From: Cellulomonas sp. | Lineage (GTDB): Bacteria; Actinomycetota; Actinomycetes; Actinomycetales; Cellulomonadaceae | Direction of reading: 5' to 3' | Assembly: GCF_015234515.1 (NCBI RefSeq) | Contig: NZ_JADGMY010000014.1 | Span: 1-64,000 of the forward strand | DNA length: 64,000 nucleotides | Shown: positions 8,322 through 19,269 of the stretch, in pieces | How positions within the stretch are numbered: position 1 is the stretch's first letter | Layout of the letters: the number at the start of each line of letters is the position of its first letter | Notes under the pieces: generated by a model | Database searches by the model: none | The model's input: the letters and a program-made list of their open reading frames with translations, nothing else | What the model was told of the DNA's origin: nothing | Made by a program: the position numbers and the translations under genes

Positions 8322-9293
8322 TCACTTGGCCGGCGTCTGCTTCGCGGCAGCCGCCTCGAGCTGGTCGCCGTACTTCTCCCACAGGCGCTCCTCGACGGCG
8401 AGGTAGGCAGCCTTCTCCGCCTTCACGTAGCCCGACGACTCCTTGCACGTGTAGTCCGCGGCCGCCACGGCGAGCTCCTCCTTCTTCAGCTCGGCCATCG
8501 CCGTCTCGTCGAGCTCGAACGCCTCGGGGTCCACCTCCGCCTCCGGGTCCTCCGGGACCGAGGCCTCCCAGATGACGTTCATCTGGTCGTAGATGCTGTC
8601 CTGCGCCTCCTGCGGGCTCGCGAAGTCGAAGCCGGCCTCGGTCATGCAGGCGGACCACTTGGCCTGCGCCTCCTGCAGGACCGGCTCGTCCGCCAAGGAG
8701 TCCCACGAGTTCGTCATCTCGTCGCGGAAGTCCTGGAGGGCGGGGTCGTCCCAGATCTGGCCCTGCTCGTACACCTCGTGCGAGGCCTTGCCCTCGCAGC
8801 CGCCCTCTTCCCAGTTGTACTCGTACTCCTCGGGGTCGGCCTCGGGGTCGACCTCGGGCTGGACGCCGTAGAGGGCCTCGTAGAACGCCGTCTGCTCGCC
8901 CTCGGACATGGTGGCGAGGTAGTCGGCGTTGGGGTCGACCCACTCCTCGCCGCCGTTCATGTCCTGACTCGTGGTGGCGCCGTAGCCGAACTGCTCGGCG
9001 TACTCCTTCGAGTTCCACTCGGGCATGTCCTCGGACTCCGTCATGCCCATCGGCTCGGGCGCGGTGTACTCGAAGCCCTGCTCGGCCATGCAGGCGGCGA
9101 CGAGCTCACCGTGCTCGCGCTGCTGCTTCTCGGCGTCCCCCTCGTCGAACGAGCCGCCGACCTTCTCGAAGAACGCGGACATCGGGCCGGTCTCCTCGTC
9201 CGAGGTCGACGACGTGCCGTCACCGGAGCACCCCGCCAGGACGAGCGCCACGACGGTGGCGGCGAGCAAGGGCAGCGCGGGGGAACGGCGCAT
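8322..9293 (-). CDS. Secreted lipoprotein of unknown function, first gene of export operon 1
   Basis: A 323-residue acidic lipoprotein. The signal peptide MRRSPALPLLAATVVALVLAG ends in a lipobox (VLAGC), so Cys21 should be lipidated and the protein held on the outer face of the membrane. The mature part is rich in Glu, Asp and Tyr and has two similar motifs, ACMAEQGFEYTAP and ACMTEAGFDFASP, plus two further Cys (EEGGCEG and DYTCKES), giving two possible disulfides. I do not recognise a named domain. Its position directly before the adaptor implies a role in the MacAB-like system, for example binding the exported substrate or sensing envelope stress. Confidence 0.85.
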   Translation of the reverse strand: MRRSPALPLLAATVVALVLAGCSGDGTSSTSDEETGPMSAFFEKVGGSFDEGDAEKQQREHGELVAACMAEQGFEYTAPEPMGMTESEDMPEWNSKEYAEQFGYGATTSQDMNGGEEWVDPNADYLATMSEGEQTAFYEALYGVQPEVDPEADPEEYEYNWEEGGCEGKASHEVYEQGQIWDDPALQDFRDEMTNSWDSLADEPVLQEAQAKWSACMTEAGFDFASPQEAQDSIYDQMNVIWEASVPEDPEAEVDPEAFELDETAMAELKKEELAVAAADYTCKESSGYVKAEKAAYLAVEERLWEKYGDQLEAAAAKQTPAK

Positions 9294-9469
9294 CAGCGTG
9301 CCTTTCTGGGATGTCGATGACAGAAGTCAGCACGCCTTCGACCGGCGCAGACGTGACGATAGCGAAAGGCGGTCACGCCCCGGGTCCGACTTCAGGATGA
9401 CCCCACGGCGATGGTTGGGGTACCCAGGGAGGGAATCGCGCGAGATCCGCGGACCGCCTGGGGCACCCC

Positions 9470-10678
9470 TCAGTAGCGGATGGCGTCGATGACCTTCACC
9501 CGGACGGCGACGGTCGCGGGGATGGCCCCGGCGAGTGCTCCGACGGCGGTCGCGCACGCCATCCCCACCACTGCGGCGGACACCGGGAACGGTGGCCGGT
9601 CCTGCAGGCCGCTGCCGAACAGGAGGTCGATCGGGATGTTCTTGATGACCGCCACCGCGAGCACCACCCCGACGAGGCCGGCGACCGCGGTCGCGACCAC
9701 GGACTCCATGAGCACGCCGAAGAAGATCCGGCTCGACGTGGCGCCGAAGGACCGTCGGATGCCGATCTCCCGGATGCGGTGGCGCACGGTCACGAGCGCG
9801 ATGTTCACGAGCCCCAGGCCGCCCAGCAGCAGCGCGAAGCCGCCCACGCCGAACGCCACCCAGCGCGCGGCGCCGTCCATCGCGCCGAGACCGTTGTTGC
9901 GGTTGTCGTAGGAGTGGACCTCCCATCCCGGGAGCGCGGCTGCCACGTCGCGCTCGAGGCGGACCGCCAGGTCGGACGCGGCGTCGGGGGGGACCCACAC
10001 CTTGAGGGTCGGCACGGGCGCCCCCCAGCCGACCCCCTCGGGCGTGTACCAGCGGGCGAGCTGGTCGTAGAGCACCATCGCCGTGGGCCCCTCGTCGGGC
10101 CAGGTCTTCTGGGTGACCCCGACGATCGTGGCCCGCACCGGGGCCTGGTCCCCCAGCAGGACGGTGGGGTGCGAGTCCAGCCCGGTGGACCCCAGCTGCT
10201 CCAGGAACACCTCGTTCACGATGACGAGCGGCGCGAACGCGTCGGTGTCGGCGTCCGTGAACCACCGGCCCTCGACGACGTCCACGCGTTGCATGGTCCC
10301 CAGGTCGGGGTCGACAGCGCGGACCTCGGTGAGACGGGTGCCGTCGGTGAAGCGGAACGGCACCTGCGTGTACCAGTCGCGGGTGGCCCAGGTGATGCCG
10401 TACCGCTGGAGGGCCCGTTCGAAGGTGGCGTCGAGCTCGGTGGTGGCTGGACCGGCCTGCTCGCTCATCGGGTACGCGTCGATGGCCAACGTGATCTGTC
10501 GGCCCATCTGGCGCTCGGTCATCTCGGTGTACGCCTGTGTCAGCATCTGCACGGCCGCCGTGACGGCGGTGATGGCCATCACCGCCGCGGCGACGCCGAT
10601 CAGCGCGAGCAGGACGCGCATCTTGTGCAGCCGCAGCTCGTCCCACGCCTCGACGAGGGCGCCGACCACGCCGGTCAC
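9470..10678 (-). CDS. MacB/FtsX-type ABC transporter permease (system 2)
   Basis: A 402-residue permease with the same architecture as the system-1 permease: membrane segment at 20-40 (VLLALIGVAAAVMAITAVTA), large external domain, then three C-terminal membrane segments including GVGGFALLLGGLGLVNIALV and a cytosolic coupling region IREIGIRRSFGATSSRI. I start it at the GTG that overlaps the ATPase stop (GTGA); the longer open frame upstream runs through the ATPase gene and is not real. It is the last gene of export operon 2. The external domain differs clearly from system 1, so substrates may differ. Confidence 0.9.
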   Translation of the reverse strand: MTGVVGALVEAWDELRLHKMRVLLALIGVAAAVMAITAVTAAVQMLTQAYTEMTERQMGRQITLAIDAYPMSEQAGPATTELDATFERALQRYGITWATRDWYTQVPFRFTDGTRLTEVRAVDPDLGTMQRVDVVEGRWFTDADTDAFAPLVIVNEVFLEQLGSTGLDSHPTVLLGDQAPVRATIVGVTQKTWPDEGPTAMVLYDQLARWYTPEGVGWGAPVPTLKVWVPPDAASDLAVRLERDVAAALPGWEVHSYDNRNNGLGAMDGAARWVAFGVGGFALLLGGLGLVNIALVTVRHRIREIGIRRSFGATSSRIFFGVLMESVVATAVAGLVGVVLAVAVIKNIPIDLLFGSGLQDRPPFPVSAAVVGMACATAVGALAGAIPATVAVRVKVIDAIRY

Positions 10679-11490
10679 GGCTCGGCCCGCGCGGGGACGG
10701 GCCGGCTGAGCTCCGGCACCCCGGCGACCCCGCCCGCGACGGCGGGGAGCTGTCGGGCACCGGGCAGGGTCGGCACGTCGCCCACCCACTCGTGCCCGGC
10801 ACCGCCGAGGTCGACGGGGACGAGCACACCGTCGGCGAGCCGGTAGTGCCGTTGCGCGCGCGCGGCCACGGCCAGGTCGTGGGTGATGGTCACGAGAGCG
10901 GCCCCGGTGATCGACGCGATCTCGTCGAGCAGCCCCATGACCTCCTGCCCCGTCTCGACGTCCAGGGCGCCCGTCGGCTCGTCCGCGAGGATCACCCGCG
11001 GCCCGCGGACGAGCGCACGTGCGATCGCGACCCGCTGCTGCTCGCCGCCCGACAGCTTCTCGGGCATCGTGTCGAGCCGGTCGCCGAGCCCGACCCGGGC
11101 GAGCATGTCCGTCGCGAGCGCGCGGCGGCGCCAGAACTGCCGGCCCGACGCGTACATCAGGGGAGCCGCCACGTTCTCGAGCGCGGTCCGGCCGGGCAGC
11201 AGGTTGAACTGCTGGAACACGAACCCGAAGTCGCGACCACGGCGCCGGGTCCGCTCACGCGCCGACAGGCGCCCGATCGGCACGCCCTCCAGCAGGTACT
11301 CGCCGTCGGTGGGGGCGTCCAGCAGGCCGAGGATGTTCAGCAGGGTGGACTTTCCGGTGCCGGAACGACCCACCACCGCGACGTGCTCCCCGGTGTCGAC
11401 GCTCAGCGTCACCCCCCGCAGGATCTCCAGCAGCCGGTCGTCCGGGAGGCGTACCGACCGCGTGACGCCGGTCAGCTCGAGCAGGTTCAT
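10675..11490 (-). CDS. ABC transporter ATP-binding protein, MacB-like (system 2)
   Basis: A 271-residue ATPase with Walker A GRSGTGKST, Q-loop FVFQQFNLLPGRT, signature LSGGEQQRVAIARAL, Walker B VILADEPTGALD and H-loop TITHD. After the usual ATPase core it carries about 40 extra residues rich in Pro, Gly and Val that resemble no domain I know. The ATG overlaps the adaptor stop (ATGA) and its own stop overlaps the permease start, so all three subunits are coupled. It is paralogous to the system-1 ATPase. Confidence 0.92.
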   Translation of the reverse strand: MNLLELTGVTRSVRLPDDRLLEILRGVTLSVDTGEHVAVVGRSGTGKSTLLNILGLLDAPTDGEYLLEGVPIGRLSARERTRRRGRDFGFVFQQFNLLPGRTALENVAAPLMYASGRQFWRRRALATDMLARVGLGDRLDTMPEKLSGGEQQRVAIARALVRGPRVILADEPTGALDVETGQEVMGLLDEIASITGAALVTITHDLAVAARAQRHYRLADGVLVPVDLGGAGHEWVGDVPTLPGARQLPAVAGGVAGVPELSRPVPARAEP

Positions 11491-12512
11491 CCGCCGCACA
11501 CCGCCGGGTCGTACGTCGCCGGGTCCTCGCAGTCGACCTTGCCGTCGTCGTCGGGCACGGGGATGAACTCGAGCACCTGGTCCCCGAGCGCGAGCCCCTC
11601 CGTGATCTGCACGACCTCGCCGTCCGTCAGGCCGAGCCCGACCTCGCGCTGCTCGGGCTCGGCGCCCTCGGACGCCACGACCCAGACGTTGCCGCGCTGC
11701 ACCGTCCCCTGGACCGCCGTCACGGGGACGACGACCGCGTCGGCGGCCGTGCCGTTGACGATCTCGAGGTCCGCGCCCAGCCCGGGGAACGCCGTGACGT
11801 CGCCGGGCAGGGCGCACACGACGGTGCCGGACGGGGCGGTGGCGCCCTCCTGCTCCGGCTCGGCCGGCGCGGCCGGCTGTGCCGCGGCACCGATCCGCAG
11901 CCCGGTGCAGGTGAACGGTGCCGGCCCGCCCTTGAGCGTCACCTGCGCCTCGGTGGGCGCGCCGACGAGCCGGTACTGCTGGTCGGGCGTCAGGTTCCCC
12001 GAGACCGACAGCGTGCCGGGGGAGACCTGTCCGACCGTGTCACCCACGGAGAGGATCTGGTCCTTGAGGGTCGGCAGGCTCAGCGTCCCGCCGACGGGGG
12101 CCTTCACGGTCTCGACCACGACCTTTGGCTTGCGTTCGGTCACCGTGACCTCACCGGTCTCCGGGTCGGTCTTCGTCAGCGGGTCCTGCGGCGTCTCCTG
12201 GCGGATCTCCAGGACGGGCGTGCCCACCTCGACACGGGCCCCGTTCTCCACCAGCAGCTTCGACACGGTGCCGGCCAGCGTCGCGCGCACCGGGACCGCG
12301 GGGTCCGCGACGACCGATGCGCGGACCGTGACGGCGTTCGTGATCGTCGTCGCCGTGGCCTCGACGGTCGGCTCGACGACCTCGCCGGTCGGGACTGCGC
12401 CGGTCGCCTCGGCGCTCACGTCCGCACCCGCGAACGCGATGCGGACGAGCGCGACCGCGATGACGGCCCAGATGAGGATGCGCAGTGCCGGAAAGACGTA
12501 ACGACGTACCAC
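11487..12512 (-). CDS. Periplasmic adaptor (MacA/HlyD-like), system 2
   Basis: A 341-residue adaptor. One N-terminal membrane anchor (LRILIWAVIAVALVRIAFAG) is followed by a lipoyl-like segment (VRATLAGTVSKLLVENGARV ... GTPVLEIRQE, then KAPVGGTLSLPTLKDQ), a barrel domain and a C-terminal VVVPVTAVQGT...VWVV unit typical of membrane-fusion proteins. It lacks the peptidoglycan-binding domain and long helical hairpin seen in the system-1 adaptor. Four Cys in the extracytoplasmic part (TCTGL, VVCAL, DCED, AVCGG) may form disulfides. GTG start with GAGGAG about 9 nt upstream; first gene of operon 2. Confidence 0.85.
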   Translation of the reverse strand: MVRRYVFPALRILIWAVIAVALVRIAFAGADVSAEATGAVPTGEVVEPTVEATATTITNAVTVRASVVADPAVPVRATLAGTVSKLLVENGARVEVGTPVLEIRQETPQDPLTKTDPETGEVTVTERKPKVVVETVKAPVGGTLSLPTLKDQILSVGDTVGQVSPGTLSVSGNLTPDQQYRLVGAPTEAQVTLKGGPAPFTCTGLRIGAAAQPAAPAEPEQEGATAPSGTVVCALPGDVTAFPGLGADLEIVNGTAADAVVVPVTAVQGTVQRGNVWVVASEGAEPEQREVGLGLTDGEVVQITEGLALGDQVLEFIPVPDDDGKVDCEDPATYDPAVCGG

Positions 12513-12637
12513 TGCGCCTGCTCCTCGTGTCGATGGGACGACAGCGGCCGCGGGTCGCGGATCGGCTGACGAGGGGGACGTTAGCGCTGCCCGTCACCGA
12601 ACCGCGTCAGACCGCAGTCGTACCCGGTGTCTCCGGC

Positions 12638-12655
12638 CCGGTACCGGGGTACCGG
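12638..12655 (-). terminator. Possible terminator after galK
   Basis: A perfect 8-bp inverted repeat (CCGGTACC/GGTACCGG, 2-nt centre) between the galK stop and the start of export operon 2. It is short and lacks a T-run, so it is only a candidate. Confidence 0.4.
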
Positions 12656-12675
12656 TCACGCGTCGTCCCTCGGCG

Positions 12676-13914
12676 TCAGCCTGCGGGTGGTCCCGCGACG
12701 GCCACGGCGAACGCGGGTGCGGCGAGACCCTGGGCGGCGAAGGCGCCGGCGACGGCGGTGGCGACGTGCTGGACGGCGGGTGCCTCGACCAGGGCGATCG
12801 CCGACCCGCCGAACCCGCCGCCGGTCATGCGTGCACCCAGCGCGCCGGCGGCGCGCGCCGCCTCCACGGCCAGGTCCAGCTCCGGGCAGGAGACCTCGTA
12901 GTCGTCGCGCAACGACGTGTGGGACGCGTCCATGAGCGGGCCCACGGCTGCCACGTCGCCGGTGCCGAGCACGTCGACGAACGCCCGCACGCGTGCGATC
13001 TCGGAGGTCACGTGCCGCACGCGTCGGACGAGCACCTCACCGTCCGGGTCGCCGGCGAGCGACGCGAGCGCAGGGCGGTCACCGCGCGGGTCGTCGGCGA
13101 CGTCCCGCAGCGACGCGACCCCCAGACGTCGTGCCGCCTGCTCGCACGCCGCCCGACGCTGTGCGTACTCGCCGTCGACGTGCGAGTGCGCGGCACGCGT
13201 GTCGACGACCAGCAGCGCGAGGCCGTGCGTCGCGAGGTCGAAGGGGACGTGGCGCACGGACCCGTCGCGGCAGTCCAGCAGCAGCGCGTGACCTGCCCGG
13301 GCACGCAGCGACGCCGCCTGGTCCATGCCGCCCGTCGGTGCGCCCGCGATCGCGTTCTCGGCCCGCACGCACACGCCGGCCAGGACCGCACGGTTCGCGT
13401 CGTCGCTCGGTGCGCCGGCCGGGTCCACGTCACCGGCCAGCCCCAGGCCGTGCGTCGCGTCGAGGGCGACGGCGACGGACGCCTCGAGCGCCGCCGACGA
13501 CGACAGGCCCGCGCCGGACGGCACGCACGAGTCGATCGCGACGTCGAAGCCGCCCACGTCGTGCCCCGCCTCGCGCAGCGCCCACGCGACCCCCGCGACG
13601 TACGCCGGCCAGCCGCCCACCGTCCCGGGCGCGACGTCGGCCAGCCGCACCTCGCGCACCTCGGACCGCTCCTGCGCCGACACGAGACGCACGACGTCGT
13701 CGTCGCGGGGTGAGACCGCGGCGTAGGTGCGGTGCGGCAGCGCGATCGGCAGGGCGAGGCCACCGTTGTAGTCCGTGTGCTCACCGATGAGGTTGACGCG
13801 GCCGGGGGCCGACCGGACGAGCTGGGACGCTGACCCGTACGTCGTCGCGAACAGGTCGCGGACCCGCTGGGTGCCGTCCGCGCGCCCCCACGCCTCGGTC
13901 CACACGGCGGTCAT
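12676..13914 (-). CDS. galK: Galactokinase
   Basis: A 412-residue GHMP kinase that phosphorylates galactose to galactose-1-phosphate with ATP. The galactokinase signature SAPGRVNLIGEHTDYNGG is near residue 35, the ATP-binding PSGAGLSSSAALEASVA near 133, the catalytic region APTGGMDQAAS near 205, and motif 3 GARMTGGGFGGSAIAL near 360. Its ATG overlaps the galT stop (ATGA), so the two Leloir enzymes are coupled. In a plant-polymer degrader this would serve galactose released from hemicellulose side chains. Confidence 0.96.
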   Translation of the reverse strand: MTAVWTEAWGRADGTQRVRDLFATTYGSASQLVRSAPGRVNLIGEHTDYNGGLALPIALPHRTYAAVSPRDDDVVRLVSAQERSEVREVRLADVAPGTVGGWPAYVAGVAWALREAGHDVGGFDVAIDSCVPSGAGLSSSAALEASVAVALDATHGLGLAGDVDPAGAPSDDANRAVLAGVCVRAENAIAGAPTGGMDQAASLRARAGHALLLDCRDGSVRHVPFDLATHGLALLVVDTRAAHSHVDGEYAQRRAACEQAARRLGVASLRDVADDPRGDRPALASLAGDPDGEVLVRRVRHVTSEIARVRAFVDVLGTGDVAAVGPLMDASHTSLRDDYEVSCPELDLAVEAARAAGALGARMTGGGFGGSAIALVEAPAVQHVATAVAGAFAAQGLAAPAFAVAVAGPPAG

Positions 13915-15113
13915 GCGAGCTCCTGCAGTCGGTGGGCGATGCGCTCGGGCGTGGTGTCCGAGATCCAGGACGCCATCGCGGACTCCACGCCGGCGAGGTA
14001 CTTGAGCCTGCCCGGTGCGCGCAGGACGGAGAACAGCTGCAGGTGCAGCCGTGACACGTCACGTCCTTCGCGCACGGGTGCCTGGTGCCAGCCGCTGATG
14101 TACGGCAGGGGGATCGCGCCGCCGTCCCCGTCGACGAAGAACTGGTCGAGGCGTCGCAGCAGGGTGAGGTAGGTGGTCGACAGGTCGGCCTTCTCGGCGT
14201 CCGTCAGCGCCGGGAGGTCCGGCACGTCGCGGCGTGGCGCGAGGTGCACCTCGACCGGCCAGCGCGCCGCGTACGGCACGTAGGCGACCCAGTGCTCCGA
14301 CTCCAGGACCACGCGCTCGCGGTGCCGGAGCTCGGCGTCGAGCAGGTCCCGCAGCAGCACGCGCCCCGTCCTGCGCTGGTGGGCGCGCGCCTGCTCCAGC
14401 ATCGTCCGGGTCCGGGGGGTCACGTAGGGGAACGCGTAGATCTGCCCGTGCGGGTGGTGGAGCGTCACCCCGATCTCCTTGCCCCGGTTCTCGAAGCAGA
14501 ACACCTGCTCGACCCCGGGGAGCAGCGACAGCTCGCGCGTGCGGTCGGTCCAGGCCTCGACGACGGTGCGCATGCGCCGCGGGCTCACCGTGGCCAGCGA
14601 CGCCGTGGGGTCGGACGAGAAGCAGATGACCTCGCAGCGTCCGACCGCGGGGCGCTGCTGCCACAGCGGCTCGCCCGCGACGAGCCGGGTCGTGCGGTCG
14701 GCGCCCGGGACGTCGAGCAACGAGGGGAACCGGTTCTCGAACACCACGACGTCGTAGTCGGTGTCCGGGATCTCGCCGTCCTGGTACGTCGCACCGGGCT
14801 TGGCGGGCGCCAGCGGGTTGGAGTCGGCGGGCGGCAGGAACGTGCGGTTCATGCGGTGCGCGGCCATCGGGATCCACTCGCCCGTCAGCGCGTCGAACCG
14901 CAGCTCGGGGCCGGTGACGGCGTGCGCGACCCCGTGCGCGTCGACCACGGGGGCGAAGCGGTCGGGGAGGGGGCGCGGGTCGTCGAGCCGGCGCGTGGCC
15001 GCACCCGAGACGTAGGGCTCGGAGTCGTCGAAGTAGATCAGCTCGCGGCCGTCGGCCAGGCGGGTGGACGTGCGGCGCACGCGTGCGGCGACGTCCCGTT
15101 CGGAGCGGCTCAC
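13911..15113 (-). CDS. galT: Galactose-1-phosphate uridylyltransferase
   Basis: A 400-residue enzyme that swaps UMP between UDP-glucose and galactose-1-phosphate. The nucleophile motif HHPHGQIYAF, the SNPLAP and FENRFPSL segments, and the GWHQAPVREG/HLHLQLFS stretch of the C-terminal half all fit GalT. I use the GTG at 15113 (VSRSERDV); longer in-frame starts exist in the upstream GC-rich region, but the similarity begins here. Transcribed before galK with overlapping stop and start; the xylanase terminator separates it from the gene upstream. Confidence 0.94.
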   Translation of the reverse strand: MSRSERDVAARVRRTSTRLADGRELIYFDDSEPYVSGAATRRLDDPRPLPDRFAPVVDAHGVAHAVTGPELRFDALTGEWIPMAAHRMNRTFLPPADSNPLAPAKPGATYQDGEIPDTDYDVVVFENRFPSLLDVPGADRTTRLVAGEPLWQQRPAVGRCEVICFSSDPTASLATVSPRRMRTVVEAWTDRTRELSLLPGVEQVFCFENRGKEIGVTLHHPHGQIYAFPYVTPRTRTMLEQARAHQRRTGRVLLRDLLDAELRHRERVVLESEHWVAYVPYAARWPVEVHLAPRRDVPDLPALTDAEKADLSTTYLTLLRRLDQFFVDGDGGAIPLPYISGWHQAPVREGRDVSRLHLQLFSVLRAPGRLKYLAGVESAMASWISDTTPERIAHRLQELA

Positions 15114-15281
15114 CGGTGGCCTCCGGTGGCGGTGTCGAGGTCGGCCACGCGCGCTGGGCCGTCCGTGCGCACCTCGGTGGGGGTTCGCTGCTGCCTCCGG
15201 GACGCGAGCACGGCGACAGTATCCACCACCGGTCGGCGCGACCCGCGCCGTCGCCGACCGGCACGGCGGGCCCCCGACGAG

Positions 15282-15321
15282 CACAGCGGGCGTGGTGCCG
15301 TGAGGCACCACGCCCGCTGTG
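15282..15321 (-). terminator. Terminator of the xylanase gene
   Basis: A perfect 18-bp stem (CACAGCGGGCGTGGTGCC and its complement) around a 4-nt loop GTGA, 51 bp after the xylanase stop. It isolates the xylanase from galT on the same strand. Confidence 0.88.
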
Positions 15322-15372
15322 TCACTGCGACCGGCCCGTCGGGGCGCCGATCAGCCGTGGACGATCAGGTCG

Positions 15373-17868
<2,496 letters not shown>

Positions 17869-17877
17869 TCAGGACAG

Positions 17878-17981
17878 GTTTAACGTCAATGCGAGATGCC
17901 CCGTTCCGCGGTGTTTCGGACGACTCGTAATCGTTTAAGTAGGTCTATCCGCTCCGAGGGGGCGCACTTGTATCGTTAAAG
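17878..17981 (-). promoter_or_regulatory. Xylanase upstream region with repeated CGTTWAA boxes
   Basis: An AT-rich patch upstream of the xylanase holds ATCGTTTAAG (17930-17939), ATCGTTAAAG (17972-17981, 42 bp further) and the inverted core TTTAACG (17879-17885). Repeated near-identical boxes at helical spacing suggest sites for a sugar-responsive repressor or activator. No perfect dyad and no clear -35/-10 pair is evident, so promoter position is not called. Confidence 0.45.
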
Positions 17982-18001
17982 CGGGTCCGAGGATGGCACA
18001 G

Positions 18002-18034
18002 CAGCGCCCCACCGCCCGTAGGGCTGTGGGGCGC
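18002..18034 (-). terminator. Terminator after mrp
   Basis: Inverted repeat AGCGCCCCACCGCCC / GGGCTGTGGGGCGCT (14 of 15 paired) with a short GTA loop, 30 bp past the mrp stop. Confidence 0.8.
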
Positions 18035-18064
18035 TCTCCGATAATTTCGGGCGTCGTCAGCGCG

Positions 18065-19228
18065 TCAGCGCGTCACCGGCGAGAGGTCGAGGGCGCGACC
18101 CGCGAGGTTGCGGGGTCGCGCGGCCAGCGACCGGGCGATGCCCCGCAGCGCGACCGCGCCCGGCGACGTCGGGGCGCTCAGCACCACGGGGGTGCCCCCG
18201 TCGCTCGCCTCGCGCAGCTCCACGTCGAGCGGGACCTGCCCCAGCAGCGGCACCTCCGCGCCCGTCAGGCGCGTCAGGTTCTCCGCCACGCGCCGGCCAC
18301 CGCCGGACCCGAACAGCTCGAGGCGCGACCCGTCCGCCTGCTCGAGCCACGCCATGTTCTCGACGACACCCACGACGCGCTGGCGCGTCTGCGCCGCCAC
18401 CGCACCCGCGCGCTCGGCGACCTCCGCCGCGGCCACCTGCGGCGTCGTGACGACCACGATCTCCGAGCCCGGCAGCAGCTGGGCCACCGAGATCGCGATG
18501 TCCCCGGTCCCCGGGGGCAGGTCCAGCAGGAGGACGTCGAGGTCACCCCAGAACACGTCGGCCAGGAACTGCTGCAGCGCCCGGTGCAGCATCGGACCGC
18601 GCCACACCACCGGCTGACCCGCCGGCACGAACATGCCGATGGACACGACCTTCACGTCGTGCGCCACGGGCGGCAGCAGCATGTCGTCGACCTTGGTCGG
18701 CGCCCGGTCGACCCCCAGCATGCGGGGGATCGAGAAGCCGTAGATGTCCGCGTCCACGACGCCGACGCGCAGCCCGTCGGCCGCCATCGCCACCGCGAGG
18801 TTCGCCGTCACGGTCGACTTGCCCACGCCGCCCTTGCCGGACGCCACGGCGATCACCTTGGTCAACGACCCAGGGAGCGCGAACGGGATCTGCGGCTCGG
18901 CGTCCGTGCCGCGCAGCATCGTGCGCAGGCCGGCACGCTGCTCCGCCGACATGACACCGAGGTCGACGCGGACGCCGGCGACACCGTCGAGCGGGGCGAC
19001 CGCCGCCGTGATGTCCCGCGTCAGGGTCTCCTTCATCGGGCAGCCCGGCGTGGTCAGATCCAGACCGACGACCACGAACGACCCGCCGTCCCGCGGTTCG
19101 ACCGCCACCGAGCGCACCATCCCGAGCTCCGTGATCGGGCGGCGGATCTCCGGGTCCTGCACGGCTGCCAGCGCGGTGCGGACGGCCTCGAGGAGCGGGT
19201 CGGGGGCGGGGGCGTCGACAGAGGGCAC
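18065..19228 (-). CDS. mrp: Mrp/NBP35-family iron-sulfur cluster carrier ATPase
   Basis: A 387-residue P-loop protein of the Mrp/ApbC family, which binds and transfers Fe-S clusters in the cytosol. The N-terminal MIP18-like domain has the TTPGCPMKETL motif; the ATPase domain has the deviant Walker A SGKGGVGKST, DADIYGFSIPRMLG, LLLDLPPGTGDIAISVAQ and VVTTPQ. The usual family CxxC near the C-terminus is not obvious: VVENMAWLEQADGSRLELFG stands where CPHCG-type motifs occur, which is common in actinobacterial Mrp. GTG start supported by TACGAT 6 nt upstream (leaderless). Confidence 0.9.
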   Translation of the reverse strand: MPSVDAPAPDPLLEAVRTALAAVQDPEIRRPITELGMVRSVAVEPRDGGSFVVVGLDLTTPGCPMKETLTRDITAAVAPLDGVAGVRVDLGVMSAEQRAGLRTMLRGTDAEPQIPFALPGSLTKVIAVASGKGGVGKSTVTANLAVAMAADGLRVGVVDADIYGFSIPRMLGVDRAPTKVDDMLLPPVAHDVKVVSIGMFVPAGQPVVWRGPMLHRALQQFLADVFWGDLDVLLLDLPPGTGDIAISVAQLLPGSEIVVVTTPQVAAAEVAERAGAVAAQTRQRVVGVVENMAWLEQADGSRLELFGSGGGRRVAENLTRLTGAEVPLLGQVPLDVELREASDGGTPVVLSAPTSPGAVALRGIARSLAARPRNLAGRALDLSPVTR

Positions 19229-19269
19229 GCGACCATCGTAGGCGGGCGCCGGAGCACCTCCGCGGGACG

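Noticed and set aside
9294..9469. Strong terminator between the two export operons
   Set aside because: The GGGGTACCCAGG / CCTGGGGCACCCC pairing is imperfect and widely spaced; only a weak TATCGT -10-like box for the lipoprotein gene is visible.
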